A stretch of 64,000 nt of DNA from Gracilaria domingensis. Taxonomy: Eukaryota > Rhodophyta > Florideophyceae > Gracilariales > Gracilariaceae. Shown here piece after piece: positions 31,827-42,832 of the stretch. How positions within the stretch are numbered: the first letter of the stretch is position 1; each line of letters begins with the position of its first letter. The notes beneath the pieces are model-generated. The model saw only the letters and a list, made by a program, of their open reading frames with translations. It had not been told where the DNA came from and made no database searches. Where the stretch lies: positions 29,507-93,506 of the forward strand of contig VCMS01000258.1 in assembly GCA_022539475.1 (NCBI GenBank). The letters run 5' to 3'. The translations under genes and the position numbers were made by a program.

Positions 31827-33648
31827 ATGGGCCGCCGATATGTTTCCTTGGGTCTCGCAGGAGCAACCAGATCTAAATCATTGTTCGCTCACGTCATGCG
31901 TTACCTTTCGATTAAAAGAACTTCGAAGTAAGTGTTCAGTTCCGATAAACTGCAGAAGATCCTTTCCCAAGCATGGAGTCTCCTTCCGACTCCAAAACCC
32001 TACATCATCCACAGGGTCGGCCAAAAATCCTGTATAAATATATTTTGACAAAATTAATATTTGTTTTAAGCTAAATTAGAGACATCAGAGACAAATCCAT
32101 TAAGAACTTAATATTAACTTGCTGGATAGCTGTTCCGAATATTTTTCCGAACAGTTCTTGATAGTGTTTATCTGCAACACTCAACTGTCCCACATCTGCG
32201 CAATATTCTCTGTATACATGACTGTCATGATACAAACATAAAAACTTGACTAAAATCTGTTTGACTCTTTGCTGAATATAAGGGTTAATTTGTTGCCGCG
32301 TCCATACAATTCTTTGCGTTCTGCGCAAAAAACCCGGTCCCGAAAAATTGAGGTATCCTGAACCAAACTACCGGACTCGTTCAAGGACGGACTGGAACAT
32401 TTCAGTTCCATAGTTTGTGGCTCATGTTTACATTTGCCACGTGTCGCAAGCAAACTAAAGCTGCAAATGATCATATTTGTGACACTTTGTGAAGCTGTCA
32501 GTCGCAATCAATCCTACAAAACAGCTTTTTTTGCAGTGCTCTCCAACTTCAACGCTGGAGACTAGAATGTGCGAAACCAAAGTGCACATAAACCTTGCGA
32601 TCCGAAGCGCTTGGTGGGCATGCCGCAGTTGGTTCCAATGGCGGCTACGGCTTGATGGAAACTCTCAATAAATGTCCGGTGGTCTAGTGTTTCGAATTTC
32701 CTAATGTCCTGTGAAGGCTTCTTCTTGACGGAGGTGTTAAGATAATCTAGAAAGGTCTGAATCTCGATTGGTGTTATAGTACCTTGTTCATGAAAAGGTG
32801 AAATGAAATCAATTGGTTCTTTCATGGCGTCTTTTTCCTATGCGTTCCCGATGCGACTATCCAGACCTCATAAATTGAATGTTATTTTAACTATTGGCAT
32901 CAAACATACAAACGTATTATGTTAACATCAAACTTATTGAAACTTGCAGTGAATCGCGACGTTGAGCACATTATTTTACTTCTCGTATTGAACTAAGATT
33001 TAACTAAACTGCAGTTTTTGTGAATGCCCTAATAATTAAAGACCCCTGCTGTGGATTAACAATTAATTAATCTAATCAAGTTCCAAAATTCAAATTTGAA
33101 AGTATTTCTTGAGAAACACGAGGGAAGCCAAAAACTCTCTGCACTGGCAATGTTGTTGCCGATTGTTTTTCTAGTAGAGCGAACTACCTTTTTGTCATCA
33201 TGCCGATGAAAGACCTCTCAGTTGTTTCCTCAAACGTTGAATTCCAACTGCAAATGGCCACTAAGCGAGCACTTGCCTCTGATCACTTCAAAATTTAAAG
33301 ATTGTTCAAAAAAGTTTTTAAATATATCTCGTATATCTCGATTGTGTAAGATGATACTTTGCCTCCTGTTATGCTTTTACCGTGGCAGCTTCGTAATACT
33401 TTCGAACTTATGCAAGAAAGACAACGATTCGCTGCGCTCTGCAAATATGAGAGATAGGCTCTTTCGTATTTAATCATTGTAATGAGCACAAAGTAGATAG
33501 TTTTCGACAATCGAACAATGTTCGTAGCATTTCGCAGCGCCCTGGTGGAAATCTTTCGGGGTCACTACCTAGGAGTCATTCCCAGACCCGCGCCCGAGAA
33601 TGCGAATTTGATCTGAGTCGAAATTGTTAACACACTAGCGTTTATGAA
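31827..33648. other. AT-rich intergenic region with possible decayed gene
   Basis: Minus-strand open pieces at 32071-32328, 32250-32507 and 32562-32825 are in different frames but have protein-like composition (for example FLCLYHDSHVYREYCADVG and IGTNCGMPTKRFGSQGLCA). They may be remnants of one gene. No family recognised. 32,830-33,640 shows nothing. Confidence 0.4.
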
Positions 33649-34302
33649 TCAGACCATTTCGTCTCCGTCAATAGAAAGGGCGTCCATTGCCACTCCATAA
33701 TCAATACTACCTGTGCTTTCTTCTGGGAGATGGATAGTTACTTCATCATGGGCTGATTCTGTGTCACTATCCCTATGCGTCCCACTCTTCAATCTATCTT
33801 TGGTACCATGCACTGCATGCAGTAGAGGATATCGGTCTTTGTTAAACTCTCTCTGCGCTTTCCAACCCTCCCATTCCCAGTAGTATTTCTCTGCACCGGA
33901 GTCGTCCATTAGAGGAATTCTTTCAGCCTTCGTATTCAGCTTATATTTCACACCACAGGAACACCCAGCACAGACTAACACGCCATCCTTATCACTCTCT
34001 GTTTCGTCAACAACTTCTGTAATGTCCTGTACGTCTTCCTGCACATCTGCAGTTTTAGTGCTCGCGACTGAGAAGCGCTCCTCACGCGGACCACAGTTCG
34101 TTTCCACGTCATTCCCTATATTTCCCTTCCCTTTTGCTAAGTTGTGGAAGTCACTTTTGTCATCTTTTTCCGGACTATTTTCTTCCGTGGATTCCTGAAC
34201 CGGAAGTAGGGTGCTTTCCGTGCCACGATTGATCTTCAGTACTAATTCATTGCCATCTTCTACGAGTTCATCGCCCTTATACTCATACGACAATACTTTC
34301 AT
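33649..34302 (-). CDS. Acidic tail-like ORF overlapping the membrane protein, possibly its C-terminus
   Basis: 217 codons starting at an ATG (34302) that lies inside the last codons of the 810-residue upstream ORF, in the +1 frame. Acidic and Thr/Ser/Glu-rich, with one Cys cluster (VCAGCSCG) and a Trp-rich patch (YYWEWEGW). No signal peptide or membrane segment. Overlapping ATG/stop arrangements are unusual for separate eukaryotic genes, so it may be the true cytoplasmic tail of the upstream protein, separated by an indel (an A5 run lies ~15 bases upstream of the overlap) or by a programmed +1 shift. Confidence 0.5.
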   Translation of the reverse strand: MKVLSYEYKGDELVEDGNELVLKINRGTESTLLPVQESTEENSPEKDDKSDFHNLAKGKGNIGNDVETNCGPREERFSVASTKTADVQEDVQDITEVVDETESDKDGVLVCAGCSCGVKYKLNTKAERIPLMDDSGAEKYYWEWEGWKAQREFNKDRYPLLHAVHGTKDRLKSGTHRDSDTESAHDEVTIHLPEESTGSIDYGVAMDALSIDGDEMV

Positions 34303-36715
34303 GCATGACTCTTTTTATAGTTGAATCTTCACTTTTCAACTTAATTCGCAGTTCAAATCTTCTTGATGCGTGCTGAGGTTCAACAAGGATCTCATCTTGT
34401 CCCCTTCTATGAGTTACTCGAAGAGATGGAAACCCCAACATGCACATTAACATGAGCTCCACGTCTGAGGGTCCGTAACTCTTCGTACCAGATCTCAACA
34501 TATGTAAAACTTGCTTCTGATACTCCCATATGATTCTCTCACACACCGCCCCAATGGAGTAGGTCACATAACTTTGAAGGTAGTCTGAGAGCAATCTTGA
34601 AAGATCATCACTGGCATCAAGCTGTACGAAAGTGCGTATCTCGGGTTTCCACACGTTTGCATCAATATTATCGGCGGCGTGCTCAGCCGTCCACCGGGCC
34701 AAACAGTCTCGAACAGTTTCCATGATGTACCCCATAAATTTGATTCCACATGTTACTGAATTTCTGCTCGGGTCAACGTCTCTAAGCGCGGGCGGGGCAC
34801 ATTTCGGTATGTTCCATAACTTCCAAAAAAAATGTTGAGATCTGCAACTGGGCACTTTCTTCTCGTCGGGATCAAGGAAGAGACTTGCGCTCCTTTTGCA
34901 AAACACCTTGTAGTAAGAACTTGGGTCCCTCTTAATAACCGGTCCTGCGTTACAGCGATTCATAGATCCGATAAATATTGAAAAGACGTTCTCTAAGTGA
35001 ACCGTAAATTCAATCGCACTTTTCTCTGAACATACACCCACCCAGTTCGCAGATTCGAAAGCCTTTTGCAGATTGGGGAGCATCCGATATGTTAGAGGCT
35101 TCAGGTGCTTCATAAGACATGCTCTCTCGTAAGACCATTTTGAGAAGTTTCTGGATTTGGGCATACGTAAACCTGAATGACAGTCAGTAGAACGCTGATC
35201 GCTCTCAACCTCCATTGCATTGTGCTCACTGCCTTCCAGAGCCATCGAATGGTGGCTCTGTTCTTGTTCAGATGATACTGTTTCCCTTCCTGATGCTACT
35301 TCCATTGCTTGAGTTTCCGATCCGTTGTTCTGCGATCGAGAAGACTGCCATTCATCGAAAGAATATTCCCTACTGGGCTCGTAGGGTAAGATGTCAGAAG
35401 AACCGCTTGAAAAGTTCGTCTCAAGATTGGAAAAGTTGGAGTTCTCCCTGTACTCTCGTTCCATTTCATATATGTCAGATATGCTCAATATCTCCAACGT
35501 ACTACCTTTCGCTGATTGCTCGTTAGACGAGGCCAACAACTCTGGTTGAAGAAAGAGTGCAAAACTTTCAATGTGAAAGGCAGAAATACCCTGAATAACC
35601 TTCATGGAGGATTCTTCTTCGAAAAGCTGTTCCGGTAAGTTCTCAATAACGCGCTTAATCTTCGCTTCATATCTCGTAAACCCTGGCTTTCCATGGATGT
35701 AACCAGTGTAACAACCGAATGGCATTGGAAATTTGTGCTTGAAACGAAATTTTGGACGCAATGCTTGATAAAGAAAAATAGTTGACCATGCATTGGACCA
35801 CTTCGCATCCATTCTTTCTTCCTCCCGTTTAAGATTTCTTCCTGATCTCTGCATCTTAGCGAATTGAAGTGCATTTTTTGCCAAGAAAGTGGAATTGGAA
35901 TCATGCAATTCTTGTATTTTTTGCTCTACGACATTCTTAACGTAATCGCAATCCTCAATCCAAATTCTCCCACACTGTGCAAGAAACGGAATCATACATC
36001 TTACAGAAGCATTCGCAGGGTGTCGTGGTTTCAACCAGGGTTCCTCATCTTTGAACCACTTCTTGAAATTAAGCAACCTTGACGAATTGAAGCGAAAAGG
36101 AACTTCACATTCAAAGAACTCATTGTCAATTACGGAGTTATTGACCTTCATTGACATAGATATCATGTTCACCCTGAACGAGTCAGAATATTCTTTGCTA
36201 TTCTCCTTGTATTTCAGTAAACCAGCAAAAATCATGCTCGGGAACGGTTTGAAGGATTTAAAGAACTGTTCTTCGATATCATCCAATCGGTAGCCGTGCT
36301 CGATCAGATGTAGCACGCATGATTTGACCCAACTGCGATACCAAAACGCTTGATACAAACCCCAAGCAGTTCGAAAGAAATGAAAAGCCGAAAGACACAC
36401 CGCTACTATAGCAGCACACATTTCCTTGTAGTCTCGGTCAGATCTCTGTAGCTCGATATAGTAGACGGTGTATGCAATTGTAGGAATTGCTAGCATAATT
36501 TGAACAATGGCTTGAAGGAAAACGGATCCAATTGTTTTCCATCGTTCGTTGATCATATCGAGTAAAGCGAGAAAACCCCATGGTAGAAACACGGCACAGT
36601 ACGCAGATATTACAATTCGGGGCTGATCCGAAATACTGAGAACACATTGATTATCGACGAGATCACAAATGAGCTCTCTTGACTGCGCTGTGAGAACCAA
36701 TTCAGACGAATTCAT
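34283..36715 (-). CDS. Large multi-pass membrane protein, unknown family
   Basis: 810 residues from ATG 36715 (the open frame extends slightly further with a non-ATG start). Hydrophobic segments lie in the first ~120 residues (IVISAYCAVFLPWGFLALLDM; VFLQAIVQIMLAIPTIAYTVYY; AAIVAVCLSAFHFF). The rest is a long soluble region: a charged middle with acidic Ser-rich linker (~420-530), then a Cys/Trp-containing domain (NWVGVCSEKSAIEF...) and an alpha-helical end. Fragments of paralogues occur at 38533-38778 and 52909-53277, so it belongs to a multigene family. No known domain recognised; plasma- or endo-membrane location inferred. Confidence 0.7.
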   Translation of the reverse strand: MNSSELVLTAQSRELICDLVDNQCVLSISDQPRIVISAYCAVFLPWGFLALLDMINERWKTIGSVFLQAIVQIMLAIPTIAYTVYYIELQRSDRDYKEMCAAIVAVCLSAFHFFRTAWGLYQAFWYRSWVKSCVLHLIEHGYRLDDIEEQFFKSFKPFPSMIFAGLLKYKENSKEYSDSFRVNMISMSMKVNNSVIDNEFFECEVPFRFNSSRLLNFKKWFKDEEPWLKPRHPANASVRCMIPFLAQCGRIWIEDCDYVKNVVEQKIQELHDSNSTFLAKNALQFAKMQRSGRNLKREEERMDAKWSNAWSTIFLYQALRPKFRFKHKFPMPFGCYTGYIHGKPGFTRYEAKIKRVIENLPEQLFEEESSMKVIQGISAFHIESFALFLQPELLASSNEQSAKGSTLEILSISDIYEMEREYRENSNFSNLETNFSSGSSDILPYEPSREYSFDEWQSSRSQNNGSETQAMEVASGRETVSSEQEQSHHSMALEGSEHNAMEVESDQRSTDCHSGLRMPKSRNFSKWSYERACLMKHLKPLTYRMLPNLQKAFESANWVGVCSEKSAIEFTVHLENVFSIFIGSMNRCNAGPVIKRDPSSYYKVFCKRSASLFLDPDEKKVPSCRSQHFFWKLWNIPKCAPPALRDVDPSRNSVTCGIKFMGYIMETVRDCLARWTAEHAADNIDANVWKPEIRTFVQLDASDDLSRLLSDYLQSYVTYSIGAVCERIIWEYQKQVLHMLRSGTKSYGPSDVELMLMCMLGFPSLRVTHRRGQDEILVEPQHASRRFELRIKLKSEDSTIKRVMHESIVV

Positions 36716-38532
36716 GTAAACAATGTGGAAGGAAATGAGAGGCAAACTGACAAATCGAAGAGAAAGACAAAGGCGTGATAATGCGACCGCGATATGAAGA
36801 AGAGGTTTGATGGAGAAGAAGAGGCTCTAGTTTGCGAGCAATGCGAATGCGCTCCGGATGCGACAGGTGGGCATCGATTATCTGCTGTTGAAACGCCTGC
36901 CTAAGAAGGAGGATGAATTTGATTATGGCATTGTGGTACCTGGAGTACAAGATCAGTGTGCGAACATTGGCCATTGACACAACTGAATAGATAACTTTCC
37001 TGAGATTATTGTAAGGTTACTGTGGACAACCATGAAGCAAGGCTGATAAAAGGAACTTGTCTCGAGTTCCGAATTCAAAATGGCCTCGAAACGTGTATCC
37101 CTGGAAGCGGAAGAGTCTTTCGCTCCTTGTTTGGTACACAGAGCGCTCTAACAGCCCTTTAGGACAGTTGACGTACTCGTCTATCATTATATTTCTCTGA
37201 TGCACTAGGTATCTATCAAGCTTGCAGGCTTGTTGATCGCCTGGCCAAACTGCTGGGGTCAAATTCGAACCCCCGTCAATGGACGTTCAGAATCCAGTTG
37301 GCTACCAATGGTGCTTACGGTGAGCGTTTGCGTCCCTGCTCCAACGATGATTGAGAATGCTTATCATATCATGAGGAGCCATGACACTTTTCCTGCATCA
37401 AAGCCAAACAGCAGTGGAGGAGATTCGCACGCACACCGATCAACCAGCTGTCTTTCGACGATATGCATTGTGATACGGATACGGACCGTTTGCACTGAGC
37501 CTTTCCTAGTTGGCAATGGGTACGCGAGATATGCGCGCACCCACACGGATGTCGTAGAGAAGACGCTCGGGAGAAGTCTCGAGTTTATCAGCTATCAAAT
37601 TTTGGGTGCACGGACTATCGTATCATACAGTAAATTTAACGCGAGCGCCAGGGGATTTCGCCGGAGAGGCACAGACGTGACTTCCTTTTCAAGGCGTCGT
37701 AGGCTGCGCGAGGCCTGTGACAAGCCTCTTGCGAAAGCGAAACGCCCATCAAAAGAAAGACAGAAGTGATGGAGTTTGAGCTGATGTCGACCGTGTTTCT
37801 AGTCTAGACGTACACGCAGGACTTGCATCACGGCCTCGCGATCACTGTAAAGACCGCGAGCTCCGGTACTCGTGATCGGCACTCAGAAACATCTAAAATT
37901 TCAGCAACGGTCAAGCTCACACCGTTTCAGATTCTGAAACGACGTGAACCTGACCGTTGCGGGGCGAATCGTCGCTCCCGCTGCCATTCAGGCACGCATC
38001 AAATGTAGCCTGCTCCTTAAGCTTCAACTACAAGTGGAAGTCCAAAATCTATGATAATGACAGTCTTATCCAAGCAGTTCAGCAGGCTGCCGTGGCTAGC
38101 TGCTCTCCGAGTCTTTGCCTAAAAAGTAAGGCAGTTCAAACAACTTTGACATGCATTGTAAAATGAATCCATGACGCTGTGGACTGGTTAGTACTCGGTC
38201 ATCAAGTAGAGACCGCTGTGAGCTCAACGCCTGGTCTCGTTCCAGTTCTACTTCTACATTGGACTTACATCTCTTATCAGAAACTCTGGCTAAATCACAC
38301 TGCTCTGCTCCTTATTCTTTTTCCAGATCCGTACAAGGTGTTCAGAATCCAATCCATCGTCTCCCGCATAGTCTTACGCTGCCCCTTGACAAGTGCCACA
38401 CGTCGAGAAACACTCCTACCAGTAGCTGAGCGTCAAAACCTTACTCTTCCCGACTTGATTAGACAACACCCATATAGATTGTTGGCCTTTCTGACGAGAG
38501 AAAACTTTCTGTAAGAATAGTTTTGCTACATC
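36716..38532. other. Intergenic; includes a degenerate tRNA-like segment
   Basis: No gene supported. An ORF at 37230-37769 lacks an ATG start and recognisable features. Around 37,240-37,310 the minus strand carries a GGGGGTTCGAAT block and a TGGAT/GTCCA stem that recall T and anticodon arms, but the cloverleaf cannot be completed. Confidence 0.45.
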
Positions 38533-38778
38533 TTAGGAATTAGAGGATGTTGTCTGCATTAAAGAAGAAGAAGAAAGTCTCCCGCATTGAAGCGAGAAAG
38601 TCACCATATAACGAACACACAAATCAGGAAAGAATCGGGGTGGAAGTAAGCTTGCTTTCCCTGATATCTGCTCCATTAGATTAGGGAACACCGAAAGGCG
38701 AAACTTGAAAGGAACATCATGTGCAAAGGAATCATTATCCGGGGGGGGAAGTAAGATTGGATCCCCTGTCGTCTTCAC
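38533..38778 (-). pseudogene. Fragment of a paralogue of the 810-residue membrane protein
   Basis: An 81-codon open piece matches residues ~195-260 of the 34283-36715 product: a DN-x-x-F-x-x-x-VPF[KR]F block and a VR-x-M-[VI]-x-F-x-x-QCGR block occur in the same order and spacing. Flanking sequence does not continue the similarity in frame, so this is a decayed copy. Confidence 0.65.
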
Positions 38779-39525
38779 TCAAGATTCGCTCTACACAACA
38801 ATCGGATAAGAACCGCTATTCCTTTCATTTCTTTATTGAAACACAGAAACACATTGCATATCTTCTTCCCCTTAGACATTGCATTCGGAGCACCACATGA
38901 CCTGAAATATTACCTCAACATATATCACACGCTCCAAAGCGCATGTTGTGGGTCTAAAGTCTCGTTGTGCTGCTCAAACTTTTAAAACCTCAGCGCAGCC
39001 GTATTAGCTTCATGTATTTGTTAATCTATGCCTCATGAACTAATGGCTCTATCAATCTCATTTCATTTGAGTGGTGCAAATTGCGCTAGTTATGTCATTT
39101 ATCCGGTTACATAAAACCAATTGCCCTTATCGACATCTGTCTACTATCCCGTCAATCCCACCCCACAGATACCAATCCATTTTTGCAGGGAGAGGAAGCA
39201 GTTTGTTCAAAACTTGCAACTACTCAAAGATAAAGAACATGTCGCTAGCCTCTTAGTGTCCGAAAATAGACGATCTCTTCTTGGTGCAATCCTGATAAGG
39301 GGACTACAAATAATGCTCTGTTGAATTTGGCACATATGGACACAGCAAAAGAAAGAAGCTGTAGTAAGGACTGATTTAGTTACGAGTTCTTCCCAAACAA
39401 GACCTGTATGTATGGTCCGCATCAGTTCCCATTCTGGAAATGGTTCGCATTCGGATGCTACCGCATTGGTCACCAAGTTTGTGCAGCCATGGATCCTATG
39501 CCCGCGTCAATGCAATGAAGCGCTT
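38779..39525. other. Intergenic
   Basis: No gene seen; ends at the TATA box of the lyase-like gene. Confidence 0.5.
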
Positions 39526-39531
39526 TATAAG
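39526..39531 (+). promoter_or_regulatory. TATA box of the heparinase-like gene
   Basis: TATAAG, 107 bases before ATG 39638. It lies downstream of the more distal in-frame ATG at 39440, which argues that 39638 (or 39548/39554) is used instead. Confidence 0.6.
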
Positions 39532-39637
39532 CCCTCCCTTCCCACGAATGGATATGCTTTTGACATCCAACTCAGTACACTTTCTTCTCTCTTATTTGAT
39601 TCTCTTGTACATACTCACTAATCATCTAACTTTCGGG

Positions 39638-42600
39638 ATGCTAACATTTTCAATTACCTGTCTATTCCTGGCGGCATGGGGATTTTCTACAGGCATGGCC
39701 GTTGCGACTCAACTCCTTCCTGGCGAAGACTTTTACGAACCAAGCGTTAACCGAATAAGCACCTTTATGAATTCAGGACCGCACCGTTCACTGTTTGGAA
39801 AAGCGGCAATCACTCCGGCTCCTTCAGCTGCCTTTAAACCGACTGTCCATCCCCGCATATTGTTTGATCAAAGCGGATGGCAGCAGCTCTTAGAACGCTA
39901 TTCAAACGAAGACACGTTCGACCTGAAGACATCTTGGTCCCATTTTTCTCGTCGAACTTCGTTGCACCTCGCTGAATCGAATCCCCTTCTACAGAGACTG
40001 GCACAAATGGAACGCGATGGTGAGACTGCCGTGTACAGTGGGAAGCAGGATTTGTCTTCCGCGTCTCGCAAGGAGTTGGATGAACTCGAACCATTGGCGA
40101 GTCACATCATGAACATGACTGAACGTTACTGCCAAAGCTTCTTCATGTGTGCAGTATGGAGTAGCGTGAATGAGAAGGTAGTGAAAGAGCGTGGCAGTGC
40201 CGCGTCGTTCATGACTACCAGCGTGGACGACTGTGTGAAGGCGTCTGTCGCATGGGCCAAAGTGCTACTCGCCCATCGCGCCGTGAATTGTGCCGGTAAG
40301 TGTCCAACAGAACGAACTGGATCTCGCGCATTCTTGTGGGACGAAAGAAGATGGTTCCAGGTTCAAAACGACTGGTACTCAGCAGGAGCTTCGCTAGCGC
40401 TTGCGTTGGATGTCATGTACGACCGATTTGCCGATGAGGAAAAGACATTCGTTCTGAGCGCGCTGGCAATGCTCATGTACAAGCAGACCTCATGGGGAAC
40501 GGCACTTGAGAGCTCACGCAGCTCTCCGAACGCTGTCCAACATCCTCATCGCATCTTCAGCAATTGGGCCCTTTATCATGGACATCTTTACATCACAAAC
40601 CTCGTCCTTGAAGGAGAAACCGAGTTTGATGTCTACTCATCCGCTGTGCTATCGTCAAGCGGCGACGATGGATTCAATGTCGGTCTTGATACGCGGTTTT
40701 CCGCAATGATTCGGGCGTACATGACGCATGCCGTGTACCCGGATGGAGCTACATTTGAAGACGCATATACATACTTTATCGCGCTTCGCGAAGGATCTCT
40801 TGCGCTGGTTGCGGCCGAACGTCGAGGACTGCAAGTGATGAATACAGACAGATTCCGCGGGTTGATCCACAACGCAGCCCAAATGATGGAGCCATGGCAA
40901 TGTGCTCGAATTGTGGGCCATTCGTCTGGGGGTGGGATCTCGTACCCCGCCTGGGCAGCACTATTCAAGTACGCTTATCCCGATGGGGCGCTGCCGCAAA
41001 TGGTTTGGAAGCAGAGGATGGGCAAGAGCTTCAAGAATAACAACCCGTGCCGGATCCAGTGGGGCCAGAACATAATGCATGTGACGGTGCTCGGAATGGA
41101 GCACGGAACTTCGACATACGCAGAGTCGCCGCAGGGTCTGGAGGAAGAGTTTGCAAAGCACTTTCCCCTCTCGTACTTCAGCCCTCGTCGAGGATTGCTG
41201 ATTGCGCGAAGCAGCCAGGCGGAGGACGCACTGTATGTGCACTTCGATGCGCGCCCTGACGCCATGTTTCCCGGACACGATAATGCGGACCGCGGCATTT
41301 TCACTCTCACAGCCTTCAAGACGGCTTGGATCGATGACTACCGCTGGAATTATAACATCGACTCCAGGAAGCATTCTCTCCTCCACGTGAACGGTCTCGC
41401 GCAGGACGCCAAGGCGCCGTCAGTTCGCATGGTTCGCACGGAGGATACTGGTACGCACGTCATCGCAGTGGCGGACTTGACTTATGCGTACAACGTGCAA
41501 TGGGCACCAAACTGGCCGTACGATAAGGCGCCGACGGCACTTGTGACAGTGTACGATGATGACGGCACTGCGAATCAGGAACGGAAAGTGTTCGACACTG
41601 CGGTGTACGGGCATCCACGCGACTTTGGGTGGCCAGCCGACGATGACGGCGCGGACCTGGGATTCACGCGGGACGGGTTTAACATGCATGGAGACGATGA
41701 GGTAGGGTTCCGGGGGATGTGGACTTGGAGAAGGGACTACCGGGAAATACCACTGTCGTGGATGGTGCGGTCTGTGGTTCTGAACCGCGCAGGAAGCGGA
41801 CCGGGCTTCTTTATGGTTGTTGACTCCGCAAGAGTGTCGGGCTCTAGCTCGAAGGACAAGTTTGAGTCGTACCTAGCGCTCGGGGACAACGTGGAGGTGG
41901 AGAGCGAATCATCGAGTTGCGAGGAGAATCGGTGCCGGATCGTGTTGGTGGATGACGGAATTGCTCAGGTTGATGTTCACGTTTTGACACGGGGGCGATC
42001 AGTGTCCTACAGGACAGAAACATTCAAGAGCGATAAGCGACACAGTCGACTTGTGGTGCGAAGCGACCACGATGAAGAAGAATTGATCTGGATGGCATTC
42101 TACCCTCACTTGGGCGCTCCAGAGCAGTTCTCGATGGAACAGACTTCCTCTGAGTTGCTCAAGGTCCTGTTCAATGATGAAGAGTTCTACTACGGCGTTG
42201 ATGCAGAAACGCACGGGGTACAACAGATGAGCGAATTGGATAGCAACTCACAGGGTTCTTCTCGATCGAATTCTGTGACGCATCTTTCGGCACCAAGCAG
42301 CTCTCCGTCAGTTATACCCTCTGCTTCTGCATCTCCTATTCCGACCCCGTCTGCGTCACCAAGTTCGTCTGTTGCACCATCGGCATACGCGAGCCCCTCT
42401 CCGACTGCTTCAGAGATACCGAGCGCATCTATCAGTCCGACGCCATCTGCATCACAGAGTTCGTCTGTCGCACCATCAGCATCAGCGAGCCCGATTCCGA
42501 CTGCTTCAGAGACACCGAGCGCATCTATTAGTCCGACGCCATCTGCATCACCGAGTTCATCTGTCGTACCGTCCACGTCCGTCATCCCCACTCCGATGGC

Positions 42601-42832
42601 TTCAGTATCACCAAGTTCATCTCCCATTCCGACTCTGTCTGCGTCAACGAGTTTGTCTGCTTTGCCTTCCGCATCTTCAAGCCCTACCCCGACTGGTTCA
42701 AGTTCGAAGACACCATCTGCATCAGTTGTGAACGCACGAAAGAAAAAGTGGAGACGCAAGTGGTGGTGGAGGCGGAACTGGTGGAGACGTAACCAGTGGA
42801 GGCGCAATCGATGGAGACGCAACAGGAAGTGA
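39638..42832 (+). CDS. Secreted heparinase II/III-like polysaccharide lyase with mucin-like linker and Trp/Arg tail
   Basis: 1064 residues from ATG 39638, chosen because a signal peptide begins there (MLTFSITCLFLAAWGFSTGMA) and a TATA box sits 107 bases upstream; the frame is open back to 39440. Residues ~100-480 resemble the alpha-helical toroid of heparinase II/III and alginate-lyase families (NWALYHGHLY near 309). Residues ~530-860 resemble the beta-sheet domain, with the typical GHDNADRGIFTL block (His547). Residues ~886-1031 are a Ser/Pro/Ala/Thr-rich repeat linker, likely glycosylated. Residues 1032-1064 are a Trp/Arg tail made of WRRN-type repeats. Probable role: cleavage or remodelling of uronic-acid-containing or sulfated extracellular polysaccharide; the tail could bind anionic polymer. 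Substrate unknown. Confidence 0.8.
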   Translation: MLTFSITCLFLAAWGFSTGMAVATQLLPGEDFYEPSVNRISTFMNSGPHRSLFGKAAITPAPSAAFKPTVHPRILFDQSGWQQLLERYSNEDTFDLKTSWSHFSRRTSLHLAESNPLLQRLAQMERDGETAVYSGKQDLSSASRKELDELEPLASHIMNMTERYCQSFFMCAVWSSVNEKVVKERGSAASFMTTSVDDCVKASVAWAKVLLAHRAVNCAGKCPTERTGSRAFLWDERRWFQVQNDWYSAGASLALALDVMYDRFADEEKTFVLSALAMLMYKQTSWGTALESSRSSPNAVQHPHRIFSNWALYHGHLYITNLVLEGETEFDVYSSAVLSSSGDDGFNVGLDTRFSAMIRAYMTHAVYPDGATFEDAYTYFIALREGSLALVAAERRGLQVMNTDRFRGLIHNAAQMMEPWQCARIVGHSSGGGISYPAWAALFKYAYPDGALPQMVWKQRMGKSFKNNNPCRIQWGQNIMHVTVLGMEHGTSTYAESPQGLEEEFAKHFPLSYFSPRRGLLIARSSQAEDALYVHFDARPDAMFPGHDNADRGIFTLTAFKTAWIDDYRWNYNIDSRKHSLLHVNGLAQDAKAPSVRMVRTEDTGTHVIAVADLTYAYNVQWAPNWPYDKAPTALVTVYDDDGTANQERKVFDTAVYGHPRDFGWPADDDGADLGFTRDGFNMHGDDEVGFRGMWTWRRDYREIPLSWMVRSVVLNRAGSGPGFFMVVDSARVSGSSSKDKFESYLALGDNVEVESESSSCEENRCRIVLVDDGIAQVDVHVLTRGRSVSYRTETFKSDKRHSRLVVRSDHDEEELIWMAFYPHLGAPEQFSMEQTSSELLKVLFNDEEFYYGVDAETHGVQQMSELDSNSQGSSRSNSVTHLSAPSSSPSVIPSASASPIPTPSASPSSSVAPSAYASPSPTASEIPSASISPTPSASQSSSVAPSASASPIPTASETPSASISPTPSASPSSSVVPSTSVIPTPMASVSPSSSPIPTLSASTSLSALPSASSSPTPTGSSSKTPSASVVNARKKKWRRKWWWRRNWWRRNQWRRNRWRRNRK
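42295..42725 (+). repeat. Ser/Pro/Ala-coding tandem repeat in the lyase-like gene
   Basis: Imperfect ~108-bp units with shorter sub-repeats encode SPSASPSPTASE- and SSVAPSAS-type text. Coding stays in frame throughout. Confidence 0.75.

Noticed and set aside
37240-37310. Possible tRNA on the minus strand
   Set aside because: T-loop and anticodon-like stems are visible, but the T stem does not close, position 33 is not T and no acceptor stem forms.
37230-37769. 179-codon ORF
   Set aside because: Starts with TTG, has no recognisable feature, and overlaps a tRNA-like segment.
42190-42822. 210-codon minus-strand ORF opposite the Ser/Pro repeat
   Set aside because: Asp/Gly/Val-rich shadow of the repetitive linker of the lyase-like gene; that gene carries the real domains in the other strand.
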